Source: JAYVYM01 sp046593925
GTDB lineage: Bacteria; Actinomycetota; Actinomycetes; Mycobacteriales; SCTD01
Reading direction: 5' to 3'
Length of the DNA: 52,929 nt
Assembly: GCA_046593925.1 (NCBI GenBank)
Contig: JBKJQN010000034.1
Coordinates: 1 to 52,929 of the forward strand
The notes under the pieces are model-generated. The model was not told the DNA's origin and did not search any database. It saw only the letters and a program-made list of their open reading frames with translations. A program made the translations under genes and the position numbers. Below are positions 28,415-36,856 of the stretch, one piece after another. Numbering within the stretch: position 1 is the first letter of the stretch; each line of letters opens with the position of its first letter.

Positions 28415-29524
28415 GTGGCGACGGACTACTACGGCGTGCTCGGTGTCGCCCGCGACGCAGGCGACGACGAGCTGAAGAAGGCCTACCGCAGGCTGGCCCG
28501 CAAGCTGCACCCGGACATCAACCCCGACCCGGAGGCGCAGGAGCGCTTCAAGGCGGTCACCGCGGCGTACGAGGTGCTCTCGGACCCGCAGAAGCGGCAG
28601 GTCGTCGATCTCGGCGGCGACCCGCTGTCCTCCGGTCCCGGCAGCTCGGGCGACCCCTTCGCGCAGGGCGTCGGCCTGGGCGACATCATGGACGCGTTCT
28701 TCGGGGGCGGCACCGGCCGTGGACCCCGCAGCCGTGTGCGGCAAGGAGCCGACGCCCTGATCCGCATCGAGTGCGATCTCGCCGAGACCGTTTTCGGCAC
28801 CACCCGCGAGCTCAGCATCGACACCGCGGTGGTCTGCCCGGTCTGCACCGGCGCGGGCGCTGCGCCGGGCACCCACCCGCAGACCTGCGAGACGTGCCGC
28901 GGTGCCGGCGAGGTGCAGCAGGTACAGCGCAGCTTCCTGGGCCAGGTGATGACCACCCGGGCCTGCCCACGCTGCCAGGGCAGCGGCAGCGTCATCACTC
29001 ACCCGTGCGGGGAGTGCGGTGGCGACGGCCGGGTCCGGGCCCGCCGTACGTTGACGGTCAAGGTGCCCGCCGGCATCGAGAGCGGCATGCGGATCCGGCT
29101 GTCCGGCGAGGGTGAGGTCGGCCCGGGAGGCGGCCCGTCCGGCGACCTGTTCGTCGAGGTGGTCGAGCGCCCGCACCCGGAGTTCGTCCGCGACGGCGAC
29201 GACCTGCACCACCGGCTGTCCGTGCCGATGACCGCGGCCGCGCTGGGCACCAGCCTCAAGCTCGAGACACTCGACGGCGAGGAACAGGTCGACATCGCCC
29301 CGGGCACGCAGCCCGAGGAGGTCCTGACGCTGCGCGCCCGCGGGGTGCCGCACCTGCGCGGTACCGGTCGCGGCGACCTGCACGTGCACCTGGACGTGAA
29401 GGTGCCGACCAGGCTCGACGCCGAGCAGGAGCGGCTGCTGCGCGAGCTCGCGTCGCTGCGCGGCGAGGAGCGCCCGAGCAGCTCGGGCAAGGGCTCCGGG
29501 CTGTTCGGCCGCCGGCGGCGGTGA
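28415..29524 (+). CDS. dnaJ: Chaperone protein DnaJ
   Basis: Type I J-protein co-chaperone of DnaK, 369 residues. J domain with HPD at 32-34, a Gly-rich linker, four zinc-binding repeats (CPVCTGAG, CETCRGAG, CPRCQGSG, CGECGGDG) and the C-terminal substrate domains. Being paired with hrcA rather than dnaK-grpE marks it as the actinobacterial DnaJ2 copy. Its stop overlaps the rsmE start (GTGA). Confidence 0.96.
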   Translation: MATDYYGVLGVARDAGDDELKKAYRRLARKLHPDINPDPEAQERFKAVTAAYEVLSDPQKRQVVDLGGDPLSSGPGSSGDPFAQGVGLGDIMDAFFGGGTGRGPRSRVRQGADALIRIECDLAETVFGTTRELSIDTAVVCPVCTGAGAAPGTHPQTCETCRGAGEVQQVQRSFLGQVMTTRACPRCQGSGSVITHPCGECGGDGRVRARRTLTVKVPAGIESGMRIRLSGEGEVGPGGGPSGDLFVEVVERPHPEFVRDGDDLHHRLSVPMTAAALGTSLKLETLDGEEQVDIAPGTQPEEVLTLRARGVPHLRGTGRGDLHVHLDVKVPTRLDAEQERLLRELASLRGEERPSSSGKGSGLFGRRRR

Positions 29525-30234
29525 GCGCCCCGGTCTTCCTGGCCGGGGACCTGGCGGGCGACCGCATCCTGCTCGACGGCGCGGAGGGCCGGCACGCCGC
29601 CGGCTCGCGGCGCCTGCAGCCGGGGGAGGCCGTCGACCTGGTCGACGGCCGCGGCACCAGGGTCGACTGCCGGGTCGTGCGCAGCGGCCACGACGAGGTG
29701 CTGCTCGAGGTCGTGGCGCGGGCGTACGAGCCCGAGAAGGCACCTCGGCTGGTGCTTGTGCAGGCGCTGCCCAAGGGCGACCGGGGCGAGCTCGCCGTCG
29801 AGCTCGCGACCGAGGTCGGCGTCGACGAGATCGTGCCCTGGCTGGCCGCGCGGTGCGTCATGCAGTGGAAGAGCGAGCGTGGCGAGCGTCAGCGAGGGCG
29901 CTGGCAGGCCACCGCACGGGAAGCCGCCAAGCAGTCGCGCCGGGCCTGGGTGCCGGTGGTCGCGCCGCTGCACACGACGGCCCAGCTCACTGCCCGGCTG
30001 GCCGGCGCGACCGTGCTCGTGCTGCACGAGGCGGCCGGGACCCGACTCGCAGCCCTGGTGCCGCCGCCCGCCGGTGAGGTCGCGCTCGTCGTCGGCCCCG
30101 AGGGCGGCATCGCCACCGATGAGCTCGACGCGCTCGGCGGTACGGCCGTGCGCCTCGGGCCGACGGTGCTACGGACCTCGACCGCTGGGGCGGCGGCCAT
30201 CGCCGTGCTCAGCGCGCGGACGGGACGCTGGTAG
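29521..30234 (+). CDS. rsmE: 16S rRNA m3U1498 methyltransferase
   Basis: SPOUT-family RNA methyltransferase of 237 residues that modifies U1498 of 16S rRNA. An N-terminal PUA-like domain (EGRHAAGSRRLQPGEAVDLVDG) is followed by the SPOUT knot, with VQALPKGDRGELAVELATEVGVDEIVPW, VVGPEGGIATDELDAL and RLGPTVLRTSTAGAAAIAVL. It is coupled to dnaJ and overlaps the convergent DedA gene by 26 bp at the 3' end. Confidence 0.94.
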   Translation: MSAPVFLAGDLAGDRILLDGAEGRHAAGSRRLQPGEAVDLVDGRGTRVDCRVVRSGHDEVLLEVVARAYEPEKAPRLVLVQALPKGDRGELAVELATEVGVDEIVPWLAARCVMQWKSERGERQRGRWQATAREAAKQSRRAWVPVVAPLHTTAQLTARLAGATVLVLHEAAGTRLAALVPPPAGEVALVVGPEGGIATDELDALGGTAVRLGPTVLRTSTAGAAAIAVLSARTGRW

Positions 30235-30901
30235 CCGGCTCGTCGCCGGGCAGGTCGAGCGCCTCCACGACGAGTGAGCCGTGTCCGCGCCGGCGCCGGA
30301 CCAGGTGCACCGCCACCAGGGTCAGGATCACCACCGCGGTCAGCACCAGCGCGCCGGTGCCCAGCCAGCGGTCCAGCCGGCGGTAGGACGCGCCCGCCAC
30401 GAAGCCGCCCAGCACGCAGGCGTTTGCCCAGACCAACCCGCCGGCGGCGTTCCACAGCAGGAAGGTCCGGAACGGCAGATTCGACATCCCGGCCGCGCTC
30501 GGCACCAGCGCACGCAGCAGGGCTGTAAAGCGCCCGAAGAACACCGCCGGGCCGCCGCGCCGGCGCAGGAACGCCTCGGCCGTCCGCCAGCGCGGGGCTC
30601 CGACGACCCGGCCGAGTCGGCTGCCCTGCAGCGCGGCGCCGTAACGCCGCCCCACCGCATAACCCACGCTGTCCCCGAGCACCGCCCCGGCCGTGGCCAG
30701 CACGCACAGCCCGGCGACGCTCACGCGTTCGGTGCCGGGCAAGGCACCCGAGGCGAGCACGCCACCGAGCACCAGCGCCGTCTCTCCCGGGAACACGAAA
30801 CCGACGAACAGCGAGCACTCCACGAACGGCAGGAAGAACACCAGCGCGTACACCGCCCAGGACGGCACCCCCACCAGCACGGATTCGATCAGCGCCCCCA
30901 T
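30209..30901 (-). CDS. DedA family membrane protein
   Basis: A 230-residue integral membrane protein of the DedA/SNARE-associated family, whose members act as lipid flippases or in envelope homeostasis. Marks: FFLPFVECSLFVGFVFPGETALVLGG, GDSVGYAVGRRYG, and the FFGRFTALLRALVPSAAGMSNLPFRTFLLWN segment with its conserved arginine. Four or more hydrophobic helices. ATG 30901 follows a leaderless-type box. It overlaps rsmE tail to tail. Confidence 0.92.
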   Translation of the reverse strand: MGALIESVLVGVPSWAVYALVFFLPFVECSLFVGFVFPGETALVLGGVLASGALPGTERVSVAGLCVLATAGAVLGDSVGYAVGRRYGAALQGSRLGRVVGAPRWRTAEAFLRRRGGPAVFFGRFTALLRALVPSAAGMSNLPFRTFLLWNAAGGLVWANACVLGGFVAGASYRRLDRWLGTGALVLTAVVILTLVAVHLVRRRRGHGSLVVEALDLPGDEPATSVPSAR

Positions 30902-30913
30902 CGACCAAGCGTA
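30899..30913 (-). promoter_or_regulatory. Leaderless-type -10 box of the DedA gene
   Basis: TACGCT at 30913-30908 on the minus strand, 6 bases before ATG 30901. Confidence 0.6.
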
Positions 30914-30983
30914 CGGCCGGGGCCGGGTCCAGCAGACGTCCGCGGCAGCGGTGCGGCGTCGCCCGTACCGCGTCCTGCCGTCC

Positions 30984-30998
30984 TACGATCAACAGGTG
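30984..30998 (+). promoter_or_regulatory. Leaderless-type -10 box of the secreted-protein/HIT operon
   Basis: TACGAT at 30984-30989, 6 bases before GTG 30996. Confidence 0.6.
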
Positions 30999-31478
30999 AC
31001 CACCCACCGGCCGCCGCTCGCCCTGCTCGCCCGCGCGCTCGGTCCGGCGGTCGCGCTCGGGCTGGGTCTGGGGCTCGGCATGGCACCTGCGCAGGCGGCC
31101 AGCCCCTCGCCGACCCCCGGCCCGAACGCGACCACGACCCGGTCGTCCACCGCCACACCGCGCGCCACCCTGCCGCCGACGACCCGGCCCCCGACGGCCA
31201 CCAGGACCCCGACGGGTGCGCCGACTGCGACCCGCAGCCCGACCGGCACGTTGCGCTCCAGCGCTGCAACCGCGTCCCCGTCGGGCAGCGCCGCCGCCTC
31301 GACCGCCGCCTCGGCGGTACCGATCAGTGCCCCGGCGCCCGACGCGACCAGGACTGCCGCGAGCAGCGCTGCCGACCCGCTGGCGCGGATCGAGCTCGGC
31401 CTGCTCGGCGGCGCCGCGCTGCTGGGCGTCGCCGGCGGTACGGGGCTGTGGCTGACCCGGGGGTCCAAGCGTGGCTGA
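30996..31478 (+). CDS. Secreted Ser/Thr/Pro-rich protein with C-terminal membrane anchor
   Basis: A 160-residue protein: a signal peptide (ALLARALGPAVALGLGLGLGMAPAQA), about 90 residues of almost only Thr, Pro, Ser, Ala and Arg with imperfect TRxPTxT-like repeats, then a hydrophobic segment (LGLLGGAALLGVAGGTGLWLT) and a basic tail (RGSKRG). This is the layout of a wall-spanning stalk anchored in the membrane; no LPXTG motif is present. The Thr/Pro-rich part could be O-mannosylated. Family not recognised. It overlaps the HIT gene by 8 bases. Confidence 0.7.
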   Translation: MTTHRPPLALLARALGPAVALGLGLGLGMAPAQAASPSPTPGPNATTTRSSTATPRATLPPTTRPPTATRTPTGAPTATRSPTGTLRSSAATASPSGSAAASTAASAVPISAPAPDATRTAASSAADPLARIELGLLGGAALLGVAGGTGLWLTRGSKRG

Positions 31479-31830
31479 CGGGCCGGCCGAGGCCGACTGC
31501 CTGTTCTGCCGGATCGTCGCGGGGCAGGTGCCCGCCGACGTCGTCCACGAGACCGACCGCACGGTGGCCTTCCGCGACATCACGCCGCAGGCCCCGACAC
31601 ACCTGCTGGTCGTCCCGCGCGACCACTATGCAGACCTGGCCGCACTCGCCGGCGCTGACCCGGCGCTGTTGACCGAGGTGCTCGAAGCCGCGGTCGCGGT
31701 GGCCCGGCAGGAGGGCCTCACCGGCGGCCACCGGTTGGTGGTCAACACCGGCGTCGACGGCGGACAGACCGTCCACCACCTGCACGTCCACGTCCTGGGC
31801 GGTCGTGGGCTGGGCTGGCCGCCCGGCTGA
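31471..31830 (+). CDS. HIT family nucleotide-binding hydrolase
   Basis: A 119-residue histidine-triad protein, HINT-type, expected to hydrolyse AMP-lysine or similar phosphoramidates. N-terminal CLFCRIVAGQVPADVVHE and the triad HLHVH at 103-107 (HHLHVHVLGG) are diagnostic. GTG 31471 overlaps the previous gene. It lies just upstream of phoH, as in other actinobacteria. Confidence 0.94.
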   Translation: MADGPAEADCLFCRIVAGQVPADVVHETDRTVAFRDITPQAPTHLLVVPRDHYADLAALAGADPALLTEVLEAAVAVARQEGLTGGHRLVVNTGVDGGQTVHHLHVHVLGGRGLGWPPG

Positions 31831-31856
31831 GGAATGTTCCGGGCCGTCCCCGCGGG

Positions 31857-31862
31857 TAGTCT
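31857..31862 (+). promoter_or_regulatory. Probable -10 box of the phoH operon
   Basis: TAGTCT at 31857-31862. Unlike the leaderless cases the start codon is 48 bases further on, so this would give a 5' UTR of about 40 bases. Confidence 0.4.
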
Positions 31863-31909
31863 CGGAGACGCCAGAGACCCTCGGACGAGAGCAGGCGACG
31901 AGCCGCACC

Positions 31910-32965
31910 GTGCCCGACACCCCACCCGGCGGCCGCGCCGTCACCACCCGCATCGTCGTGCCCGGTGGGCACTCGATGGTCAGCCTGCTCGGCAGTGGCG
32001 ACGCGGTGCTGCGGGTCGTCGAGGCCCTGGTCGCCAGCGACGTCCACGTCCGGGGCAACGAGATCACCCTGACCGGCTCGCCCGCTGACAACGCGCTGGC
32101 TGCAGGGTTGTTCGAGCAGCTGCTGCTGCTGCTCGAACGCGGCGAGGTGCTGACCCGGGACGCCGTCGAGCGCACCTTCACGATGCTGACCCGCGACGGC
32201 GGCGAGAAGCCCGCCGACGTCCTGACGCTCAACATCCTGTCCAACCGGGGCCGCACCATCCGGCCGAAGACAGCCAACCAGAAGCGCTACGTCGAGGCCA
32301 TCGACCGGCACACGATCGTGTTCGGCATCGGTCCGGCCGGCACCGGCAAGACCTACCTGGCGATGGCCAAGGCCGTCCAGGCGCTGCAGGCCAAGCAGGT
32401 CAACCGGCTGATCCTCACCCGACCGGCCGTCGAGGCGGGCGAGAAGCTGGGGTTCCTGCCGGGCACCCTGAACGACAAGATCGACCCCTACCTGCGACCG
32501 CTGTACGACGCACTGCACGACATGCTTGACCCGGAGTCGATCCCGCGGTTGATGGCGGCCGGCACCATCGAGGTCGCGCCGCTGGCGTACATGCGCGGAC
32601 GCACGCTCAACGACGCCTACATCATCCTCGACGAGGCGCAGAACACCACGCCCGAGCAGATGAAGATGTTCCTCACCCGGCTCGGGTTCGGCAGCAAGAT
32701 CGTCGTCACCGGCGACATCACGCAGGTCGACCTGCCGGGTACCACCACCTCGGGACTGCGCGTGGTGCGCGGCATCCTCGACGATGTCGAGGACGTCCAC
32801 TTCGCGCAGTTGACCAGCAGCGACGTCGTCCGCCACAAGCTGGTCAGCCGGATCGTCGACGCCTACGAGCAGTACGACGCCGAGCAGGAGTCGCTGGCAC
32901 CGGCGCAGCGCGGCCCGCAGCGGGTGCCCGGCCGGCGCGACGACCTTCGGCGCGGTCCCCGCTGA
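31910..32965 (+). CDS. phoH: PhoH-like ATPase
   Basis: A 351-residue cytoplasmic P-loop ATPase of the PhoH family, associated with RNA metabolism. N-terminal KH-like part, Walker A GPAGTGKT at about 141-148, ILTRPAVEAGEKLGFLPG, Walker B IILDEAQNT near 240 and TGDITQVDLP. The GTG at 31910 gives the usual family N-terminus; the frame extends a little upstream without a better start. First gene of phoH-ybeY-CBS-deaminase-like-era. Confidence 0.93.
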   Translation: MPDTPPGGRAVTTRIVVPGGHSMVSLLGSGDAVLRVVEALVASDVHVRGNEITLTGSPADNALAAGLFEQLLLLLERGEVLTRDAVERTFTMLTRDGGEKPADVLTLNILSNRGRTIRPKTANQKRYVEAIDRHTIVFGIGPAGTGKTYLAMAKAVQALQAKQVNRLILTRPAVEAGEKLGFLPGTLNDKIDPYLRPLYDALHDMLDPESIPRLMAAGTIEVAPLAYMRGRTLNDAYIILDEAQNTTPEQMKMFLTRLGFGSKIVVTGDITQVDLPGTTTSGLRVVRGILDDVEDVHFAQLTSSDVVRHKLVSRIVDAYEQYDAEQESLAPAQRGPQRVPGRRDDLRRGPR

Positions 32966-32981
32966 CCGGCGGGGCGCAACG

Positions 32982-33485
32982 GTGAGCATCGAGGTCGCCA
33001 ACGAGAGCGGCGAGGCCGTCGACGAGCAGGCCCTCGTGCGGCTGTCCCGGTATGCGCTGGAGCGCCTCGGGGTGTCGCCGCTGGCCGAGCTCTCGCTGCA
33101 CCTGGTCGACCTGGCGGAGATGGAGCGGCTGCACGTGCACTGGCTGGGCGAGCCCGGCCCGACGGACGTGCTGGCATTCCCGATGGACGAGCTGGACCTG
33201 CGCGGCTCGCGCGGTGTCGGGCACGACGGGCACGACGCCCCTGCGGATCCGGAGGAGGCCAGCGCCGTCGACCTCGGCGTCGTCGTGCTGTGCCCCGCCG
33301 TCGCGCAGCGGCAGGGCGAACAGGCCGGCCACGGCACCGACGAGGAGCTGCAGATGCTGTGCACGCACGGTGTGCTGCACCTGCTCGGCTATGACCACGG
33401 CGAGCCCGACGAGCATGCCGAGATGTTCGGCCTGCAGGGCGAGCTGCTGCGGTCCTGGCATGAGGTGCGTGCCGCCGGCTCGTGA
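32982..33485 (+). CDS. ybeY: Endoribonuclease YbeY
   Basis: Zinc-dependent RNase for 16S rRNA 3' maturation and ribosome quality control. The 167-residue protein has the H-x3-H-x5-H zinc motif at 129, 133 and 139 (HGVLHLLGYDH), followed by EMF. An acidic/His-rich insertion (VGHDGHDAPADPEEASA) in the middle is typical of actinobacterial homologues. GTG start 16 bases after the phoH stop. Confidence 0.95.
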   Translation: MSIEVANESGEAVDEQALVRLSRYALERLGVSPLAELSLHLVDLAEMERLHVHWLGEPGPTDVLAFPMDELDLRGSRGVGHDGHDAPADPEEASAVDLGVVVLCPAVAQRQGEQAGHGTDEELQMLCTHGVLHLLGYDHGEPDEHAEMFGLQGELLRSWHEVRAAGS

Positions 33486-33498
33486 CCAGCACCCACAG

Positions 33499-34767
33499 GT
33501 GATCCGCACCCAGGTGGCGCCGCTCGTCGTCGCCGTCCTGTTCGTCGTCGTCGCCGGGCTGCTCGCGTGCCTGGAGGTCGCGCTGGCCCGGGTCAGCCGG
33601 GTCCGCGTCGAGGAGCTGGTCCGCGACGGCCGGGCCGGCGCCGGCCGGCTGCAGCGGGTGCTCGCCGACCCGCCCCGCTCGCTGAACCTGCTGCTCCTGC
33701 TGCGGATGGTCGCCGAGCTCTCGGCCGCCGGCATTGTCACGGCGTACTTCATCGACCGGCTTGAGGGCTCGGGTGCGGTCGCGCTGGCCGTCGGCGTGAT
33801 GGTCGTCGTCAGCTACGTCTTCATCGGGGTGGCGCCGCGCACGGTCGGCCGGCAGCAGGCCGAACGGGTCGCTCTGGTCGGGGCTCCGCTGGCGCTCGGG
33901 CTGACGAGGGTGTTCGGGCCGGTGCCGCGGCTGCTGATCGCACTGGGCAACGCGCTCACCCCTGGCAAAGGGTTCCGCGAGGGACCGTTCGCCTCCGAAG
34001 CCGAGCTCCGTGACCTGGTCGACCGGGCGCAGGAGCGCGGGGTCGTCGAGGAGGCCGAGCGCGACATGATCGAAGGGGTCTTCGAGCTCGGTGACACGAT
34101 CGCCCGGGAGGTCATGGTGCCGCGTACCGACATGGTGTTCATCGAACACGACAAGAGTGTCCGGCAGGCACTCAACCTGGCGCTGCGCAGCGGCTTCAGC
34201 CGGGTCCCGGTCGTCGGTGACGGCGCGGACGACGTGCTCGGCGTGGCCTACCTCAAGGACCTGGTACGCAAGGAGCGCGCCGAGGGCGGCGCCGACCGGC
34301 GGGTCGAGGAGGTGATGCGCGAGCCGGTCTTCGTCCCGGACAGCAAACCGGTCGACGACCTGCTCCGGGAGATGCAGGCCTCGCTGGGCCACATTGCGGT
34401 CGTCATCGACGAGTACGGCGGCACAGCGGGTCTGGTCACCATGGAGGACGTCCTGGAGGAGATCGTCGGTGAGATCGTCGACGAGTACGACCGTGAGCGG
34501 CCACCCGTCGAGCAGCTCGACGGCGACACCTACCGGGTGACCGCGCGGCTGCCGGTCGAGGACCTCGAGGAGCTGTTCGGCGTCGTGCTTCCGCACGACG
34601 ACGTGGAGACGGTCGGTGGGCTGCTCGCCAGCGCCCTCGGCCGGGTGCCCATTCCGGGCGCCACGACGACCGTCTCAGGCATCAGCCTGCTCGCGGAGAC
34701 CGCGGCGGGGCGGCGCCACCAGATCACGACGGTGCTCGCCAGCCGCACCGGCGAGCAGGAGCCCTGA
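33499..34767 (+). CDS. CorC/HlyC-type membrane protein with CBS domains
   Basis: A 422-residue protein: an N-terminal DUF21-like membrane domain with about four helices (APLVVAVLFVVVAGLLACLEVAL onward), paired CBS domains (EVMVPRTDMVFIEHDKSVRQAL; VMREPVFVPDSKPVDDLLREMQ), then a C-terminal CorC/HlyC domain (DGDTYRVTARLPVEDL). Family members export or sense magnesium or other divalent ions. The start is uncertain: GTG 33499 is just after ybeY, but an in-frame ATG at 33454 inside ybeY is also possible, and neither has a clear ribosome binding site. Confidence 0.9.
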   Translation: MIRTQVAPLVVAVLFVVVAGLLACLEVALARVSRVRVEELVRDGRAGAGRLQRVLADPPRSLNLLLLLRMVAELSAAGIVTAYFIDRLEGSGAVALAVGVMVVVSYVFIGVAPRTVGRQQAERVALVGAPLALGLTRVFGPVPRLLIALGNALTPGKGFREGPFASEAELRDLVDRAQERGVVEEAERDMIEGVFELGDTIAREVMVPRTDMVFIEHDKSVRQALNLALRSGFSRVPVVGDGADDVLGVAYLKDLVRKERAEGGADRRVEEVMREPVFVPDSKPVDDLLREMQASLGHIAVVIDEYGGTAGLVTMEDVLEEIVGEIVDEYDRERPPVEQLDGDTYRVTARLPVEDLEELFGVVLPHDDVETVGGLLASALGRVPIPGATTTVSGISLLAETAAGRRHQITTVLASRTGEQEP

Positions 34768-34769
34768 GC

Positions 34770-35117
34770 GTGGACCCCGAGGACAGCAAGATCGTGACCC
34801 TGGCCAGAGGCGCCCGGCTGCGGGCACACGCCCCGCACACCGGGCTGCGCGAAGGGGCCGCGGTCCGCGACAGCGACGGGCGTACGTACGCCGCGGCGAC
34901 GGTGGAGAACCGTGACCCGACCCTGACGACTTCGGCGCTGCGGGGCGCCGTCGCCGCGGCCGCCTCCAGCGGGATCCGGACCTTCGAGGCTGCGGCGCTG
35001 GTCACCGAGGGGCTGGCGTCCGAGGCAGACCTCGCCGTGCTGCGTGAGTTCGGGGTGGGTGTGCCCGTGCACGTGGCGGGCCCGGACGGTGCGCTGCGCG
35101 AGACCCTGTCGACCTGA
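34770..35117 (+). CDS. Cytidine-deaminase-like protein lacking the zinc site
   Basis: A 115-residue protein in the position occupied in mycobacteria by the Rv2365c-type conserved protein between the CBS protein and era. Its beginning (IVTLARGARLRAHAPHTGLREGAAVRDSDGRTYAAATVEN) and the helix SALRGAVAAAASSGIRTF follow the cytidine deaminase fold. The catalytic H/C-A-E and P-C-x2-C motifs are absent, and the protein has no cysteine. It is therefore probably not a deaminase. GTG 34770, 2 bases after the CBS gene, with GGAG upstream. Confidence 0.8.
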   Translation: MDPEDSKIVTLARGARLRAHAPHTGLREGAAVRDSDGRTYAAATVENRDPTLTTSALRGAVAAAASSGIRTFEAAALVTEGLASEADLAVLREFGVGVPVHVAGPDGALRETLST

Positions 35118-35122
35118 GCTGT

Positions 35123-35141
35123 GTCGACCTGTTCGGTCGAC
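35123..35141 (+). terminator. Weak hairpin before era
   Basis: GTCGACC (35123-35129) and GGTCGAC (35135-35141) around a 5-base loop. It could attenuate read-through into era or be a processing site; the stem is only 7 bp. Confidence 0.3.
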
Positions 35142-35178
35142 CGCGCCCGACCGCGGGGTCCGGCAGACTGACGCCACC

Positions 35179-36090
35179 ATGGCATCCCACCCCGCCAGCT
35201 TCCGCTCCGGCTTCGCCTGCTTCGTCGGGCGTCCCAACGCCGGCAAGTCGACCCTGACCAACGCGCTCACCGGCATCAAGGTCGCTATCACCAGCAGCCG
35301 TCCGCAGACCACCCGGCACGCCGTCCGCGGGATCGTGCACCGCCCGGACGCGCAGCTCGTCCTGGTCGACACGCCCGGCCTGCACAAGCCCCGCACACTG
35401 CTCGGCCAGCGCCTCAACGACCTGGTCCGGGAGACGTACGCCGGCGTCGACGTGATCTGCTTCTGCGTCACCGCGGATGACAAGGTCGGCCCGGGTGACC
35501 GTTTCATCGCCGCCGAGCTCGCGCAGGTGAAGACGCCCGTCGTCGCGGTGCTCACCAAGACCGACCTGGCCGGAAAGCAGCAGATCGGTGAGCAGCTGCT
35601 CGCCCTGGATGGGCTCGGCGACTGGGCCGAGATCGTGCCGGTCAGCGCGGTGTCGGGCAAACAGGTCGACCTGCTCGCCGACCTGCTCGTCGGCCGACTG
35701 CCCGAGGGCCCGGCGCTCTACCCCGACGGCGAGCTGACCGACGAGCCCGAGCAGGTGCTCATTGCCGAGATGATCCGGGAGGCGGCGCTCGAGGGCGTCC
35801 GGGACGAGCTGCCGCACTCCATCGCGGTCACCATCGAAGAGATGCACCCGCGCGAGGACCGGCCCGCGCAGCGCCCGCTGCTGGACATCTACGCCACGCT
35901 GTACGTCGAGCGCGACAGCCAGAAGGCGATCGTGCTCGGTACCGGTGGCGCGCGGCTGCGCGGCGTCGGCACGATCGCGCGGCGGCAGATCGAGACGCTG
36001 CTGGGCACCCAGGTCTTCCTCGACCTGCGGGTCAGCGTCGCCAAGGACTGGCAGCGCGACCCGAAGCAGCTGCGCAAGCTCGGCTTCTGA
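35179..36090 (+). CDS. era: GTPase Era
   Basis: Essential GTPase for 16S rRNA processing and 30S assembly, 303 residues. G1 GRPNAGKST at 17-25, G3 DTPG, G4 TKTD, and a C-terminal KH RNA-binding domain (GTGGARLRGVGTIARRQIETLLG). ATG 35179 gives the canonical N-terminus; a CAGACT box 9 bases upstream may add local transcription. Confidence 0.96.
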   Translation: MASHPASFRSGFACFVGRPNAGKSTLTNALTGIKVAITSSRPQTTRHAVRGIVHRPDAQLVLVDTPGLHKPRTLLGQRLNDLVRETYAGVDVICFCVTADDKVGPGDRFIAAELAQVKTPVVAVLTKTDLAGKQQIGEQLLALDGLGDWAEIVPVSAVSGKQVDLLADLLVGRLPEGPALYPDGELTDEPEQVLIAEMIREAALEGVRDELPHSIAVTIEEMHPREDRPAQRPLLDIYATLYVERDSQKAIVLGTGGARLRGVGTIARRQIETLLGTQVFLDLRVSVAKDWQRDPKQLRKLGF

Positions 36091-36097
36091 CAGCGCC

Positions 36098-36112
36098 TAG
36101 CATCCGGGCGTG
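36098..36112 (+). promoter_or_regulatory. Leaderless-type -10 box of recO
   Basis: TAGCAT at 36098-36103, 6 bases before GTG 36110. Confidence 0.6.
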
Positions 36113-36856
36113 GCCCTCTACCGCGACGAGGGCGTCGTCCTGCGGGTCCAGAAGCTCGGCGAGGCCGACCGGATCATCACCGTGCTCACCCGCGTCCACG
36201 GCCGGGTGCGGGCGGTCGCCAAGGGCGTCCGTCGCACCCGGTCCCGCTTCGGCGCCTCCGTCGAACCGTTCAGCCACGTCGACCTGCAGTTGTGGGAGGG
36301 CCGCGGCGGCCTCGACACCGTGACCCAGGCCGACAGCCTCTGGTCGTACGGCGAGCGGCTGGTCACCGACTACCCGCGCTACACAGCCGGTACGGCGGTG
36401 CTCGAGACGGCCGAGCGGCTGACGGCGGAGGAGCGCGAGCCGTCGATACGGCTGTTCCTGCTGGTGGTCGGGGCGCTGCGCGCGCTCACCGGCACCGACG
36501 ACGTCGCCGCCCGCGACCCGGGCCTGGTGCTCGATGCCTTCCTGCTGCGCGCCATGACGGTCGCCGGGTACGCCCCCGCCCTGTCCGACTGCGCGCGCTG
36601 CGGTGCAGCGGGGCCGCACCGGGGGTTCTCCGTGCCGGCCGGCGGCACCGTCTGTCCGGTTTGCCGGCCGGCCGGGGCGGCCTCGCCCGCCCCGGCGGCG
36701 CTGACGCTGATGACCGACCTGCTGCAGGGGTCGTGGGAGCCGGCGCAGGCCAGCGAGCAGCGCACCCGGCGCGAGGTGAGCGGGTTGATCGCGGCGCACC
36801 TGCAGTGGCACCTCGAGCGCGGGCTGCGCAGCCTGCCGCTGGTGGAGCGCACGTGA
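36110..36856 (+). CDS. recO: DNA repair protein RecO
   Basis: Recombination mediator of the RecFOR pathway, 248 residues, which loads RecA on gapped DNA. N-terminal OB fold (ALYRDEGVVLRVQKLGEADRIITVLTR), helical C-terminal domain and a four-cysteine zinc site (CARCG ... CPVCRP). Stop overlaps the uppS start (GTGA). Confidence 0.95.
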   Translation: MALYRDEGVVLRVQKLGEADRIITVLTRVHGRVRAVAKGVRRTRSRFGASVEPFSHVDLQLWEGRGGLDTVTQADSLWSYGERLVTDYPRYTAGTAVLETAERLTAEEREPSIRLFLLVVGALRALTGTDDVAARDPGLVLDAFLLRAMTVAGYAPALSDCARCGAAGPHRGFSVPAGGTVCPVCRPAGAASPAPAALTLMTDLLQGSWEPAQASEQRTRREVSGLIAAHLQWHLERGLRSLPLVERT

